Assembly (NCBI GenBank): GCA_021209875.1
Contig: JAGYVD010000008.1
Location: forward strand, 2,293,501-2,357,500
Direction: 5' to 3'
DNA from: Rosellinia necatrix
Lineage: Eukaryota > Ascomycota > Sordariomycetes > Xylariales > Xylariaceae
DNA length: 64,000 bases
Shown here: positions 1 through 13,598 of the stretch, piece by piece
Numbering within the stretch: the first letter of the stretch is position 1
Layout: each line of letters starts with the position of its first letter
Translations under genes and position numbers: made by a program
Notes under the pieces: generated by a model
The model's database searches: none
What the model was told of the DNA's origin: nothing
What the model saw: the letters and a program-made list of their open reading frames with translations, nothing else

Positions 1-1275
1 TGTTTTCCCCCAGCATCTTATACTCGCCCGTTAGCTACAAATTGTAGCGACATCGCCCTTCTTTCCAGAGAGAGCCGTTGGCTATGCCCAATGACCGGCC
101 CAGCTCTTTAGTTCTGTGCGCCCGCACGTATATAAATCTGCTATCCCGATATTGGTTCCCAAGCATAGCCGCCGGCATTTATTTTTTGTTGATTTCGATA
201 GACATCTCGCTACCGCGAGAGGCGAGATTGAGGGGGGGCATTTAGCCGCAAGATGATGCAGGATCAGCCGAAGCCAGACATCAACAGACATCTCTTTGCT
301 CTGTCCAACTGTGCGGCCGAGGCGTACTCCAAAATACCATCCAACGCCCAGGCAACCAGAGCAAATAAAAGTCGCGCGCCTTATCTGGCCACTTGATGCA
401 CATCGAGCCAGGCTCCTGACTACGGACTCACGATGGCGCAACGCGACTACATAATCCAGGGTGTTATTTGCGCCGCGAATAGAAGGCAGCGATCTCTCTG
501 AAGCGGGAGAGGAGTTTCGGAGTTTTGTTAGTCAGCGTAGACATATTATTAAATGCAGTCCGTTACTCCAACCCCCGATCATTCTCTGTTTTCTCGATGA
601 CAGCTGCCTAGCCTGGGCGAGGTTGCAGCAGGAAATACCAAGCAGGTCGGTTACGCTCACCGCGTTTCACATGCTTGTGGTAATTAGTAGATGGAAGCTT
701 CGCTCTGTTTGTCATCCCGCGCTTTCATCCCACATTGAATGGCCAAATCCACCCCGATGTGGTTCATATATCGGGTCTAAGGAGAGGGATTCCGGAGCAT
801 GATTGAATAATCACATAACCTAGGTTAGATATGTAAGCAGGGGGACCCAGAAGGACAGGGGTTATCCCGTCATCCAGTCCCGAACAGAGCCCCCAGCGAC
901 GCTGTGATTGGGAAAATGTCCACAGTTAGCAGCCGACCGCAGTTACCGCATTCTCCCGGTCTGCGATCACCCATCGGTCCGGCCAAGGCTTCATAGAAAA
1001 GGGGGAGTATATAAACTAGGATTCAGCGCCGTAGGACGGGCGGCCAAAAGGTATAATAAGACAAGAAATCATCGGTTGTAAAACGGTAGCCAGTACCTAC
1101 CTATACCGACCGTCCCACGACATCAGTATTACATCGTTGTTGTCATCAACACGTCTACTATACCCCGCCTATCCACTTACACAGTTGAAGTATATCTGCA
1201 TCACCCCTCGACTTAGTTGTATTCGTTTGTCTCTTTTACGCTTATCGTCATCCGCGTCTCAAAACCAAACCCGAA
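1..1275. other. gene-free 5' flank
   Basis: No reading frame here has family resemblance or a spliceable gene structure. The last few hundred bases before 1276 are probably the promoter and leader of the oxidoreductase gene. A TATA-like stretch (tataaa) occurs near 1011. Nothing else stands out. Confidence 0.4.
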
Positions 1276-2428
1276 ATGGCCGCCCCCACTAGTCAAAAGC
1301 AGTGGACCGTCACAGGGACCGGCAAAGGCTTCGAAACGTTGCAATACGTGGACGGCGAGGTGCCGAAGGTCGGCGAAAACGAGGTCCTTATCAAGCTCCA
1401 CGCCGCCTCGCTAAATTACCGCGATCTGATCATTCCGAAAGGGAAGTACCCTTTCCCGGCCCGGTTTCCCGTTGTGGCGGCGTCCGACGGCGCGGGAGAG
1501 GTCGTCGATGTTGGCCCTAAGGTGACTAAGTGGAAAAAGGGCGACAGGGTCGTCACGCTCTTCAACCAGGGCCACCAGTTCGGCCCCGTAGACATCGCGG
1601 CGACATCTACTGGTGTCGGTGGCGTCGTGGATGGTACGCTGCGCCAGTACGGCGTGTTCAATGAGACGGGTCTTGTGCGCGCCCCTAAGAATCTAAGTTA
1701 TGCTGAGGCGGCTACCCTCACATGCGCCGGTCTGACGAGTTGGAACGCGCTGTACGGCCTCAAGGCATTAAAGCCTGGCGATAGCATTCTCGTTCAGGGC
1801 ACAGGCGGCGTTAGTGTTTTCGCTCTGCAGGTAAGTCGAGCACGCCGGAAATACCCGCATAGCTACTGACATCGATACCGCAGTTCGCCAAGGCAGCTGG
1901 CGCTACCGTCATTGCGACAACATCTTCAAAAGAGAAAGAAGAGATCGTGAAGAAGCTAGGCGCAGACCATGTACTCAACTACAAAGAAGACGAGAATTGG
2001 GGCGAGACGGCTCGGAAACTGACAGGCGGCATTGGCGTCGATGTCGTGATCGAGGTCGGCGGGGCCAATACGCTGCAACAGAGCCTAAAGGCGATCAAGT
2101 ATGAGGGTGTCATTGCGATCATTGGATTCCTGGGCGGCGTCAAGGCCCAATCTTCCCTAGTTGATTGCCTAACGCATATCTGCACTGCACGAGGCATCTA
2201 CGTTGGTTCTCGTCAGCAGATGGAGGATATGGTTGCCGCCATCGAGGCAAATGACATTCATCCGGTTATTGATTCCAAATCCTTTACCCTTGAACAAGCC
2301 AAGGAGGCCTACGAGTACCAGGTGAGCTGAAGTTGGTATGCAACTGCTATATCACAGCACCGCTAACGTGATAATGAATTTAGTGGGATCAAGGCCATGT
2401 CGGGAAAGTTGTGATTGATATAAAGTAA
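1276..2428 (+). CDS. MDR-family NAD(P)H-dependent oxidoreductase (zinc-type alcohol dehydrogenase-like / quinone oxidoreductase)
   Basis: Three exons, 1276-1830, 1884-2321 and 2384-2428, give 345 aa. Both introns are phase 0 with GTAAGT and GTGAGC donors; the second has a CTAAC branch site. The N-terminal GroES-like fold carries the family signature LNYRDLIIPKGKYP (residues ~47-60), and a Rossmann half follows with GTGGVSVFALQ at the end of exon 1 and FAKAAGATVIATTSS opening exon 2. I see no catalytic or structural zinc ligands, so the protein probably belongs to the zinc-independent enoyl/quinone reductase side of the MDR superfamily, although relatives are often labelled alcohol dehydrogenase. 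The C-terminus (DIK) has no peroxisomal signal, so a cytosolic location is likely. The natural substrate cannot be told from sequence. The ATG fits the usual family length. Confidence 0.88.
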
Positions 2429-3639
2429 GCTAGGCACGCTTCGCGGGGTGGAAAGGGGGTGGTGCGAGATGTCAGCTTTATAGAAGGCAGCAGATGCTCT
2501 TCCCCAACTCATTCATTATTGTCGTCTTTCGGCTAGGAGATGGGCTGACTGGTCGACTGGTCTTTATAACCATAGTTCAACCAAATCGAGCTCTGAGGAA
2601 ATGGCATTCCGATCATACCTATAGAACGCCAGGCTGAATACGGACGGAGCTAGACGCAGACTGAACAACTCACTATACAAATACCAATTAGTTAGGATTT
2701 ACTTAGAAACGTAGCCAGCAAGGTCCTGTGTGCACCAAATTGAAATCCTTATATACGGCAACGGAGTGTTGACGGGCTAGTGTGGAGGGCATATCGACAA
2801 TCCCCGCATCCCCTTACCTCAAGGCACGGAGCTTTTAGCACAGTCAGATGACACCTAGATAGAAACCTTGGACCGTGGAGATAGCACAGCGTAGAGCAGT
2901 AGCTGTTGTGCTGCATATGCTGCCCCCCCGGTTCCCATTTCTTCCAATTATTAAAGCATATCGTTTCGGATGAAGATGAATTGGCGCAACAAGGTATACG
3001 ATACCCGAAATGCACAAGTCGCTTATGACCAATCGACATAAATCCGCATGGCACAGGAACTGATGAAATGTACCGACGAACCCGTCTCCCAGTCCCGTTT
3101 CGACCCCCCGTCCACAATGAGAGCAGACAGATAGCAGGGCCGTTAGGAATACCGGGAGGGCAAACGGTCAATTCGCATAGAAGCCGAACCAACCCAAGCC
3201 CCCACCCATGAATTCCCTCCTGGGAACGTCGGCGACGTGTCTCATTTCGAAGAAAGAAACACGCTGGGTGCGAACACCCGTTGATGTACCGCATGGATTA
3301 CAGAGCTGCAAGGAATGATCTCGCCTTGTGCTCCACCTTGCCGCGCGGATATAGCCACCATAAAATATGAAAAAGAGGGATGCGAGTCATAGAAATCTTG
3401 ATAGTCGCCAGAGACTAAAGGAATACATAGGGGAAAACCAATTCAAAGAAGAAGCGCCAGGCGATGTTAAAAAGGACAGCCGCGAAGTCATTGTGGATGG
3501 AACCTGTACTTCAATAACCTGACTATGACTCATACTCCTAATCTCCCAGTTGTCGGCTTAGGGTATTGTATGTCTCTGACATGTCGAAGTTTTCACATCA
3601 GTGAGCAAGGTGTAACCGGCAGTTAGGCAGGTTAGTAGG
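2429..3639. other. convergent intergenic region
   Basis: This lies between the 3' ends of two convergent genes. The 181-codon minus-strand frame at 2749-3294 is compositionally unremarkable and resembles nothing I know. I see only presumed 3' UTRs. Confidence 0.4.
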
Positions 3640-5925
3640 TTACGTATCGAACATGACCTTCTTACGGCCTCTTCCTCGACCGTTGTCCATCGCATCCAGC
3701 TCACGGTCGATTTCCATTATATCCAGCATCTCAACCTCAATATCCCTTTCAGTCTCTTCATCTCGTTGTTCAAGGTCTGCCGCAGCACTCAAATTGGCTG
3801 CAAACGCAAAACCACTCGGAGTGGGCTTCGAGGGCGTCTGAGGTGCCGATTCGTCTTCGTCGGTCTGCATTATATCGCCCTCTGCCGGCTCATCATGTGC
3901 GCCTGTCAACAGCGACCGCGAGAGCCTTTTCCGTGGGCCGAGCGAGAGATTGTACGTTATGCTGCCAGGTTGTTCAGGTCGTGGATGAACGATGATGGCA
4001 CTATTATCCCGGAATCGGTCGCTCAATCTCGCTCGGCGACTAATCACACCCCCAATACGAGCGCCGACTGCCGCGTCGCATTCCCGTATTATTACAAATC
4101 TGCTCTCACCGCATACCACTACATCCACAGGTAGACCTTCACTACCAGGGGCACTCATACCCCCGGTCTCAGAGAATCGAACAATGGCACCAACGCCGGT
4201 GCATCGTTCTCCCATCAGGCCAACTGAGAGATCATTCAGGTGGATCATGCGTGTAGGCTGCGCCCCGCTAAACAGATTTACACCGCCTCCAGAGCCTTTA
4301 CGTATTTGAGCATCCCAAAACTTCATGAGTCCCGGTATGGTAAAAACGTGGTCTGAGCTGCCAATCCACAGCGTAACACTCTCATCGGCCGTTGTCGTAG
4401 TACTCGCCGGTAAGGGTGTCACGACAACACCCCCGCTCACTACGGCGAGACGTTCGGGACCGGACGAGCCAGAAAACCCATCCCGTCTAGAGTGTGGTGT
4501 CATGGGAACGAATTCCGAAGTGTTCGCTGTCAGGCGTTGTGAAGCGGGATTCCGCAGCGGACTTGTGCCCTCAACGTAGCCATAAACATTAAATTTGGTG
4601 ATTGCATCCCCAAGAATGCCGGAGCTTGCCATCCCAAAGTGACTAGAACCTTGCGGAGATACACCATCAATATCCCAAATACCCCATTGGCCGTCGGCGA
4701 GCAGCGCAAAGATGGCACGACCACGGGCAACCCACGACGCAGCCAGTATCCGTTTCCTAGAATTTGATAGCCGAATGAAAGGCGGGTAGAGGGAAATGAG
4801 CCATGAGCCCTGCGAAGGAAAGGGGCCCTCCGATATATCATCCGGTGGCATAGACGCCATGTTGTAGTCATAAATGCGTACAGCGTCGGGGGATGCGTTG
4901 CACAGAAGTTGGGTGGAATGCGTCGGGTTGAAAGAGACAGATGTCAGAGGCTTGGGTAAGTACTCTGTCTGAAAGGGCTCAATTTGTTGGCTTAGCTTGG
5001 AGGCAGTATTTAAGGGCACGTCCCATAATCGCAAGGCGCCAGATGCTTCGCGAGAATGAGCTGCAATAATAACGCGATGGACAGCTCGACTTGTTGACTG
5101 CGACCGCTCCGTCGACTTACTACGGTCTAGCCGCGGTCTAATAAGAGTCATAGCCAAGCCGTCAGAAGGCTTCTGTTGGCCAGTCAGTAGTGTGACCGTC
5201 TCGCCCCATTTGCCATTGCCAGCCTTCCCAGCTAAGAGCGATTCCTGCAACTCCTTCCTGGTCTTGCTGGAGGGCGACACAGGGGCAAGGGGCAACGTCA
5301 CCAGGAATACGTCGCGCGTAGCGCAGGAAACCGTAAATATGATCTTCTCCTTGAGTACGTCCGTCCCTTCCCACGAGGCGTCCTCGGCGAGACAGGGGAT
5401 AAGAGGCAAGGAGGAGATATGGAAGACGGCGGTATTGAACTCGAGGTCGAGGGTCTGCGAGATGCCCGGGTACGTTGCTTCGTCGTCAAGATCGTCCTCG
5501 AACTGCGGCTGGTCGACGAAGGCCTCTGTTGGGGCGGCGTCCTCGTCATCCGAATCGATAATCATGACGGCATCCTGAGGCGGCTTGCCATTCTGTTTAC
5601 CATTGGCGCTCTTTTCGGCAGGCTCGCGCACCTCCTCGGGTTTGAATCGGCGACCACCACGCCACACTAAGGTGACGCCATTCTCGTGGCCATATATGAC
5701 GATCGTGGCTCCCTGGGGAGACAAAACGGGATAGGTATGAACGGCGTGGATGCGACGAGGAAGATTATATCTGCAAGACTCTATGTCAGCAAGGCTCTAT
5801 GTCAGCAGGCCAGGTAGCACGTCGCCTGTTCGGCCGTGCAGGCCTCGTCGAGATGGGTGCCGACCATACGTATACTGGGTGTTCTGGGCCGTGCGACGGA
5901 CACGCGCCGTCATCGTCGGCGCCAT
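3640..5925 (-). CDS. NUP37: WD-repeat protein resembling fungal nucleoporin Nup37
   Basis: Two exons, 5925-5876 and 5770-3640, give 726 aa. The long exon lacks a convincing start. Splicing at GTATAC (5875) to an acceptor ending at 5771 joins a 16-residue start (MAPTMTARVRRTAQNT) to QYNLPRRIHAVHTYP in frame. The N-terminal block with YGHENGVTLVWRGGRRFK, later WD-like segments (ALRLWDVPLN, GQWGIWDID) and the acidic insertion after the first blade fit filamentous-fungal Nup37, a beta-propeller subunit of the nuclear-pore Y complex that is longer in these fungi than in animals. The C-terminal ~100 residues are acidic, coiled-coil-like and end in a basic GRGRGRKK tail. The family name rests on remembered similarity and is less certain than the gene model. 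The intron carries a duplicated branch-site segment. Confidence 0.72.
5779..5809 (-). repeat. 16-bp tandem duplication inside an intron, doubling the branch site
   Basis: Within the 105-nt intron of the Nup37-like gene, the segment at 5779-5793 is repeated at 5795-5809 with one mismatch. Each copy carries TGCTGACAT, a consensus fungal branch site, upstream of the same acceptor at 5773-5771. Confidence 0.85.
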
Positions 5926-8900
5926 TGCGTAGCGAGTTCGGCCAGCTAGCAATCAATACCGTGTCGGAGCTGAGGCCGGAGTTGAGATCGAAGCACGGGG
6001 TCCCCGGTTGATAGGTGGCACCGCAGTCTCATCAATATAAACAGCAGATCACGATAGCCGTCGCCTTTGCTGTTATGGGCCGGGTGCTTGGTAGGTGTAC
6101 GGCGGTGGATGGTGATGGTTGGGACTAGTAGGCGATGGGTTTGTCTTTGTTGCCGTTATTGCCGTCGTCGCTTCCTCAAGCTGTGCCGCAAAATAGGCAC
6201 ATTGGTCTGGTAGCCCGGCTGTGCGAGACCCTAGGTAACCAAGGTAGTTTACAGCTACAGGTCCAGCAGAGATACAAGCAAAGACGCCCCAGAGCAACGC
6301 GACAAATCTAGGGATGAATTTAAGTGGGGCGAGAATGCGGCTATCAGTTTCTCGATATCACGTGATTAAATTACCTACCTACTTAGCCAGTGAATGTGAA
6401 AGACGCTGTAGGGAAGATACGATCCATAATGCCTAGGTACCTAGTGGTTACCCGTCACAGTGGAGTCAGTCCGCTGTCGGTCTGACGGGAACTTAATACT
6501 GTGAACCACACTGTCCCTTCCCTTCCATACATCTTCTTTCCATCTCCTTCTCATAACACCGTTATTCAGTTGCTACAGCGCCTGTCATCCAGCAAGCGCC
6601 TCCCTTAAGTGCACCGGGCAGCCAAGTGGCTAAGTTACCTATCTTGTGCCCTTTTTGTACAGTAGGTACGATACGATAACCATACATGGACATCCCTTGC
6701 ATCTTCCCCAGCAACCTTAGAAGCAGCTTGTTTATGCAGGGAGGTCGAAGCTTAGGCGTTCGTTTCGGCCGTTGTCAAACCAACCAACCAACAGCCCCCG
6801 TCTATGACTCCCGTGGCGATGGCACCGCAGGGGGAAGGGGAGAAAACAACACGGCATGCAGTCTCGGCGGCGAGTAACGCGTGTCTACCTACCTTTTGGA
6901 CGAAGCCCCACGCCACAAATAAACACAAGCTCAAGTTTATCATTGTCACGCTTAATCCGACATGGTGCCTTAAGACGTGCTGGGTATAGACGTTGAATAT
7001 GCTCCAAACACGTATAAAGTGAGACGATATTGACTCTGTACCGGAGAATGATGGTACCCCACGCCGCGCTAAGGCAGGCTGCCACTTGCTATCCGTTTAT
7101 AAATATTATAAAAAAGATGAGTTAAACACATGAGTTGAGCATGAAGGCTTGCTAGGAAGCCCACGGTTTCATTTAGTTTCACGCGCAAGCCCAAGTCCCG
7201 CCTCAGGGGAAAGGGGGTGGACATATCATTGGCACGTATCAATGCATCCAAACCGGCGGGATGGGTAGAGCAATGCAGTGTGGTCACGGTATTAACCCAT
7301 CATCGCGCAGGGAAGCCCAGGTGGCTTCGAGCGTTCGGACCTTCGGGCTGGCTGGCTGGCTCTCTCAGCCTGCCTACCTGCCTGTCTGAAGCTTGTGGAT
7401 GATGTAAGCAGCTGACAATATGATAAGTTTCATAGTAGATTGAGAGAGATGGTCATAGAAGACTGAGATCAATAGAAAACCTGGATCAGCTCATCTTCTG
7501 TGCAGCGATCAGTTTCCTACAAATTATTCCTCGAGATGTGTAGTTCAGAGGCTATGGCCGTAACGCCGTCGAAGTGATAGTAAATATAGAAACACTAAAT
7601 AGGATACCGTGACTCTATTACCCGAAGTTCCCTCCCAATAATATGGCGGGCCTTTTCCTACACAGGCCTCCCGTCTTCCAGGAAGTCCCGTTTCGTAGAT
7701 CGTAATTATGGCATGCCCTTTCCCGCATGGCGTCTTATAAGCGCAGCAATATATTATGTCGCAGTTCAGCCTCAAGCCAGCCCACATGGATGTCGAACCC
7801 CTTTACATGAGAACCATACATCAATGTCGGTGTAATTGAGCCCAATTAGCCAATTCACTCATCAGTTCAAATCCGAAGAGTTTGACGAAGGGGTTATCCC
7901 AACCAGAGCAAGGTGATCAAGGTTCGTAATTATCCCAAGAGACGCCCATCGACAAATTCGCGGCTCGTATTTATTAATAGCCACCACGACGCACGAATCC
8001 CGGCATCCCAATAAAACAGAAATCAACAAACTCTCCTTCCCTATATCGTAGCGCCCCCCCGTGCTTATCGACCCCCATCTAAACGCCAACAGCATCCCAA
8101 GGCGCAGATTTTCCACTTTGGGTAGCATAACCAAAACCCGGGCGCACGACGTCAACGCCCCCCCCACAAGACCGTGAAACGGCCCGCCCGTGACAAAGAA
8201 AAGGGTCTGAACCTTCTCAATGGGGCGGGGGGGGAGGGGCGGAGGAGACGAGGGAACCAGCAGTTGCCCTGTTTCAAGACCGATGATCACCGCGTCATTT
8301 TCCGGGGAAGATGCCCGAATGGGGTTTCAAACACCTGTTGAGGAAAAGCTGGCCTCGTAGATCATCGTGTCCCCGTCGTATCTCCCTTACGTCTATAGCC
8401 ACGATGTGCCTGTTATAGTATTATTGTCAACTTTAGGTCGAGTTAAGTGTGTACAGTTCAGGTTCGTAGCTTGGCCTTTGATTATCGCGATCGAAGTGTG
8501 GCTCTATAATGGAGATTCGATCTATCGAGCTTAGAAGTCATGCAAATAGGGCCACTATTCCTCAGAATGCAGAATGCGCTGCCACCTTACCCAAAAGGCG
8601 GCAGAAGAACGCCGACTCGCCCCAAACTAACTGATCATTAAAATATGACAAGTGCCTGGTCTAGTCACAACACAATATGGTTTCGTGACAAACCAGCATC
8701 CTCGTCTACAACACTACTGGAACACGAGAGTGGCCTCTATTACGTCAGCACTAGTTCGAATAGCAGTCTTGTGACGGAGCGATCCGCAGTTTGAATTCTA
8801 CACTCTCTATGGTTCGCGGGCTTGGAAACCAAATTAATAAACAATACTAACGAGGTGAGCCAATCAGTCTTGCGGGCTCTGGTATCAAAGTCCATCTATT

Positions 8901-9440
8901 GGACTAACTCAAATAATATACAGCAAAAAAGCCCGTCGTGTTCATTGATGCCTAGTCTTCTATTTGGGAATCTTCGCGAATGAGCCAGACGCAACTGTTC
9001 CTTATAAATTTAGGATCCGCCGCTAGATTGCGGTATCCCGTTATTATAACCCTCACATGGACCACTGATCGCTGTTCGGAGTCGTCTCTACTGGAGTTTC
9101 TCCCAACCTCTCAGGTCCTAGGCCCTCCGTAGGTTTTGGGGAAATTCCGGGGTGTATTGGTATAATTGTAGTCCTCGTCTTGCGACAAGATACTAAGATA
9201 AAGGAGTGGACGGGGTTACGGGAGCATTGACTCAAGGGTCATGACCATCAAGTGTGGTCAAATGCGTGGCCCAGCGCCTCATCTGTGCCACGCCTTAACA
9301 CATATAACGCCGGGATCATCGACAGCGACCATCGAATGTCAAGTCAAGAGTAACCACCGTCGAACGCCGTTGATGCCCAAGGGAGAAAAAGAATGACACA
9401 GTGCCAGAGATCTTCATTGTCTCGTTTGAACGGTGTAGAT
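5926..9440. other. 3.5-kb gene-free region
   Basis: The first few hundred bases are the upstream region of the Nup37-like gene. The open frames at 6073-6297 (-), 7545-7787 (-) and 7862-8290 (-) show no family resemblance, signal peptide or usable splice structure. A short GGCT/GCCT-rich patch sits at about 7345-7390. Nothing else is recognisable. Confidence 0.35.
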
Positions 9441-10406
9441 CTAAGCGTTGGTTACCTGGAGACATGTTAGCGAGGTCACTGAAAAAGTCAAGAATCGAAA
9501 AGCATACCCTCAGAATCCGTCGGGAATAGTCTTGGTTGTCGGCAATGCTACCGTCACTCATGCGTCGATTCATGACGGGGTCCATACGAGAATCCGCGAT
9601 AGACATGCCACCACTGCTGCGGGGAGGTTTTCCTCCCGTGATAAAGGCGTTCACGGCGGCATTGCGGCGATGCTCTTCCTCCAACTCGGCATTCTTCTTT
9701 CTCCGTACGTAGAAGAATGCACCGGCGGCAATTGCGCTAACAACGATAACTCCAACCACCACACCAACGGCAATCCCAACAGTATTGGGCTTCGATTCGT
9801 CCTTGTTAGTGGGGTCTTCGGTCTGGGCTGGGTTTGTTGCTGTGCCGCTCGCTAATCGGGGTCAATATTTGTAGTCCAGACTGTACAGGGATTACTAACC
9901 TGAAGTTGGGGACGTAGACGTAGAGGAGGGTGCGGAGCTGGTAGAAGTCTCATCTAGGTCGGCTTCCTCCACGTTGACCTGCACCCCGGTGTTGTAGACT
10001 GTATAAGCATTCAGGCCACCACCTATATAAATTATTAGTATATTGATATCGAATTATGGACCATTTCAGACGTACAGGCCTGTATATCAAAGCCAGGGCA
10101 GGGCTCGTTGCATTTGCTGTCGTCGAGCAATGTCTTGTGGTTGGGCATCTTGGTACCGCAATAGCAATTCTTCAAGTAGGTAGCGCCAACGGGCTTTCCC
10201 TTCTCACGGCAGACGGGACCACAATAGCCCTGCGCGTTGTACTTATCTGCGCTATCCAGGGTCATGTCTCCTAGAGAAGAAAAGCAGCCGGCCACTGTGT
10301 CGGTACCGGTAACAGGTTGCTCTGCGGGTACCTCGACGCCCTTCTGGGCACTGGCGAAAGAAGCCAAGGCCAACATGGCCATGGTCGTAATTTGTCGAAC
10401 TGACAT
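9441..10406 (-). CDS. WSC-domain membrane protein (cell-wall stress sensor-like)
   Basis: Four exons, 10406-10076, 10022-9900, 9851-9508 and 9455-9441, give 270 aa. The phases agree at every junction, and the last exon supplies only VTNA and the stop. A signal peptide (residues 1-20, ending ASA) is followed by a WSC domain (~36-120). Its eight cysteines are at 41, 62, 66, 81, 83, 99, 103 and 111; the last is rebuilt across intron 1. A short Ser/Thr-rich stem (~137-175) leads to one transmembrane helix (~176-200), a basic RRKK stop-transfer and a cytoplasmic tail ending DYSRRILRVTNA. This is the layout of Wsc/Slg1-type sensors, which report wall stress to Rho1 and the cell-integrity MAP kinase pathway. 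The serine stem is much shorter than in yeast Wsc1, so a role as mechanical sensor is inference. Confidence 0.88.
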
Positions 10407-12889
10407 CTTGTAGGAAGGTAAAGTTAAATCGAATATCGGAAGGGAGCAAGTCGTAATATCGGTCTCGGTGGTCGAGGGTTTAGATACTATTAGACGTTTG
10501 CCCTGGATGATTCGTAGTGATGGTTATGTAGCGAGTGACGTGGGAGTAGAACGCCCGAGTAGTGGGTAAGCCGTTCCTTGGATCGGTCCTCGTTGGTCTG
10601 GGGTGGTGACGCTTCCGCCGTCTTTGGCTGATCGAAGAAGAGCCAAGGTCGCACAAGCAGATACACAAGAGAACAATCGATGATGTGCTCGAATGGGTCT
10701 GCAATTGGCTTCTGGAATCGACCCGTGTTGGAACGGTGGCCTGGCGACGATGATTGTCGAGGCTTCGGCGTGGACGGAACGGCAAGTTGCTAGGCGCGGT
10801 TGCTGTTCCTCGCGGTCGCCAGCCGGGGACTCGCTACTGAGGTCAGAGTATTATACCAGTAATATGACCGTCGGCAGCGGAACGTGTGATGAATGGGGTG
10901 TTGATGAGTGAAGAGCAGCCGCGATGGAGGTGGCAGAAACAGAAAAGGAGACTTGGTCGAGAATGGGACTGGGGAAAAGAACGAACTGCCCTGTTTGAGC
11001 GAAATAGGTAGGGAGGGAGATGAGGGAGCGTTGGGGTGAGAGGTCAAGTAAGGTACGAGGGCAAAGGAGTGTGTGTGGGAATGGAAACGGGGATGGGGAA
11101 TGGGGATTGTCTTTGCAGGCTGCCTGGGCGGCTGGGATGGGCAGGAAGCGTGGAAAGGAGAGGAAAGGAAATCCCAGCACGGGCCTCGGACCGTATGCAT
11201 CACAGTATGCCCGCTATACACACGCAGTGAGCTGGTCGGATTAGCGGGCTCTGGGCCAATCCCAGCAGAGGAAAAAGAGATTAGCGGTGGGACTGACGGC
11301 TGTGCAGCCTGTTGTACAGTATATATTGCACAGTGCAAATATGATGTGTTTATAAGGAGACAGGCAGATGGGACCCACCTACGCTACATCTGGTGTTAGG
11401 GTGCCGAGCTGCCGCGTTCTGGCGGTGTTGGTTGACCTAAATTGAGTGGGCCGGATCTTACCGGAATGAGAAATAGAGGGGTATGAAATAAGGGGAGAGA
11501 GCTACACCATCTACTGTACATATTGTATTTGCCGCTGGCTTTTGTATATCCCCCAACCCCTCGGCTTATTCTTCATTCAAATCCAAAAGAACAAAACCAC
11601 GTACCCTTGAGATCAAGACTCTATATAGTAGAAAACGTTAACCAGGGTGCGCTGCATTTTTGTTGCGGGAGGATCAGTATACAATGAGCATTAATTTGAC
11701 CAGGTGATCCATGAGTAATCATGGGGCAGGGCTTCTTTCCCTTCTTTCCCTATCTAGGTACCTACCTAGTGCTCCGAACAGATATGTAACTTGGTGTATT
11801 CTGCTGCCATGTTACTGCGAAACATACCTATCTGCTACCGACCTGCTGCCCAGTCATACGTCAAGAGCACTTGAAACGCATTTCCGTATGTGTGCTGCTC
11901 TACAGGCAGGTCTGTAGACCTCTTTTAGGCAAGTTCATATTCTGTACTCGGCTTTTATCCACCCCCCCAATCTTGAATCACTGGCTCCTGCCTTGGTTAA
12001 ATATGAGCTTTGCCCAATAAGGCCAAGCGTGGAGGACGTGGAGGACCTAAAAGCGCCAATCGATGTGGGCGGCCTGGGTTGCCCTTAGGGAGGAGTATGG
12101 GGCTCGGTTGGCCACTCACATCCCACCTATGCATGCCTATCTACTACTACTACTGCCAATGTAGGTGCTGGGTATAGTAGTACCCCGTTCAACTTGTTAC
12201 CTTGAAGTTGAGAGCGGTTGTGTCAATGCAGATCATAATTCATAAAAAGATCGTTTAGCACTCAAATCTCTATGTGGTAACGGTACCATCATCACCACCT
12301 CATTTAGGTAGGTAGATTATGTAGATACTCTTTAGTAGATAACACTAATGCACAAAGCGAGTGTAGCCGTACTGATCATTCATTCGCCTGTTATCACAAC
12401 ATTCCTACAGACAGAGAGAGAGTTACAGTGATCGGTCCGCGGTCTCGCTCTTCGTCACACTCTCCCACATAATACGTCTAGATACCTAAATTACTACGTA
12501 AGGTAGATCCACCAGTCACAGCTCACCTTGTCGCCACACCAATCTGTCCCCACTCCCCAAGGGCCAATTATAGAGCTATCACTACTGCACTATGTTACCA
12601 CAAGAAGCCCGTTGGATGAACAACCGCCAATTTATGTACTATCGCCTAGAGACTTCACGCCTACCCCCAGTAGCGCCCACTACAGCGTTTCGCCTCGCAT
12701 TGTAACGGGTATTGTAGCGGGTAAGATGTCTCTACAATAGGTACTCACTGGCATACCTAACTTTGAATCTAACTTAAGGTGTCTCGCTACCACACTCAAA
12801 GGTCTACACTACTTGTATGAAACTCTGGGTAGATGTACGCAGCTAATGCTAGTTACGTCTGCTTGATGCCACACTCTCGGGTGCACATC

Positions 12890-12960
12890 ACTAGGCACCT
12901 ACTACCTACCTAGTAGATAGGTGCTAGCACCACCACCCAGCAGATACCTACCTAGGGACT
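12890..12960. repeat. TACCTACCTAG-type palindromic repeat cluster
   Basis: Several copies of ACCTACCTAG and its complement sit close together (12898-12912, 12915-12925, 12946-12956). The same motif recurs near 11755, 33290-33470, 51830-51915 and 62135-62370. Confidence 0.7.
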
Positions 12961-13529
12961 AGCATTACGTGGCCCGCAACCAATAGGTGGTACCAGGTGG
13001 TAGGTAGTGCATAGTTGTCGGTATCAGGAATTGTGCATGGCCTAGCCTAAGACGGGCGAACCATCACCTTGCCACACACCAAGGCCAGCTAAATCCGAAA
13101 CGTCGGCTCGAATTCGTCGACCTTTCTCGCCCACCGTTCCCCAGAAGCGAAGCAGGATAACTACCGGTACCACTTAGATAGCCCTTGATCTGGTGTAGTG
13201 TCGTGTGGCTTCGATTTTTGCTCGATTTTTACGGCCACCGATTGCATAGATTGGTCGTGTGCTTGTGCCTATAGATGGAGTCGATCCTTTCCAATCGGAC
13301 CAGCGGTGGGACGGCCCCCCTTGGGTTGCCCAAACCCGACCCTTCTGGCCAGGAGCAAGACATGCTGGGGCAAAAGATCACCATAGTGTAGTTACCTGGT
13401 ACTCATCCACCTGCCTGGGTTACAGAACATGGCCATGGCTTTTCACTATTTCCTGTTCCTTTTTCGTATACAAACTCGAATGATTGCTGACATCCGACAA
13501 GGGCGTGGATTGCGCAGCGTGAGAATTTT

Positions 13530-13598
13530 TTTCATTCTTGTATTATTGTATTGTTGTATTCTTGTATTTTTGTATTAATGTATTATTGTATTATTGTA
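13530..13598. repeat. TTGTATT microsatellite
   Basis: About nine imperfect head-to-tail copies of an 8-10 base unit (TATTGTAT / TCTTGTAT / TTTTGTAT). Confidence 0.85.

Noticed and set aside
2749..3294. 181-codon minus-strand frame
   Set aside because: No conserved motif and no partner exon; it lies between convergent genes where 3' UTRs are expected.
6073..6297. 74-codon minus-strand frame with a hydrophobic start
   Set aside because: Short, no recognisable mature region, and it lies in the upstream region of the Nup37-like gene.
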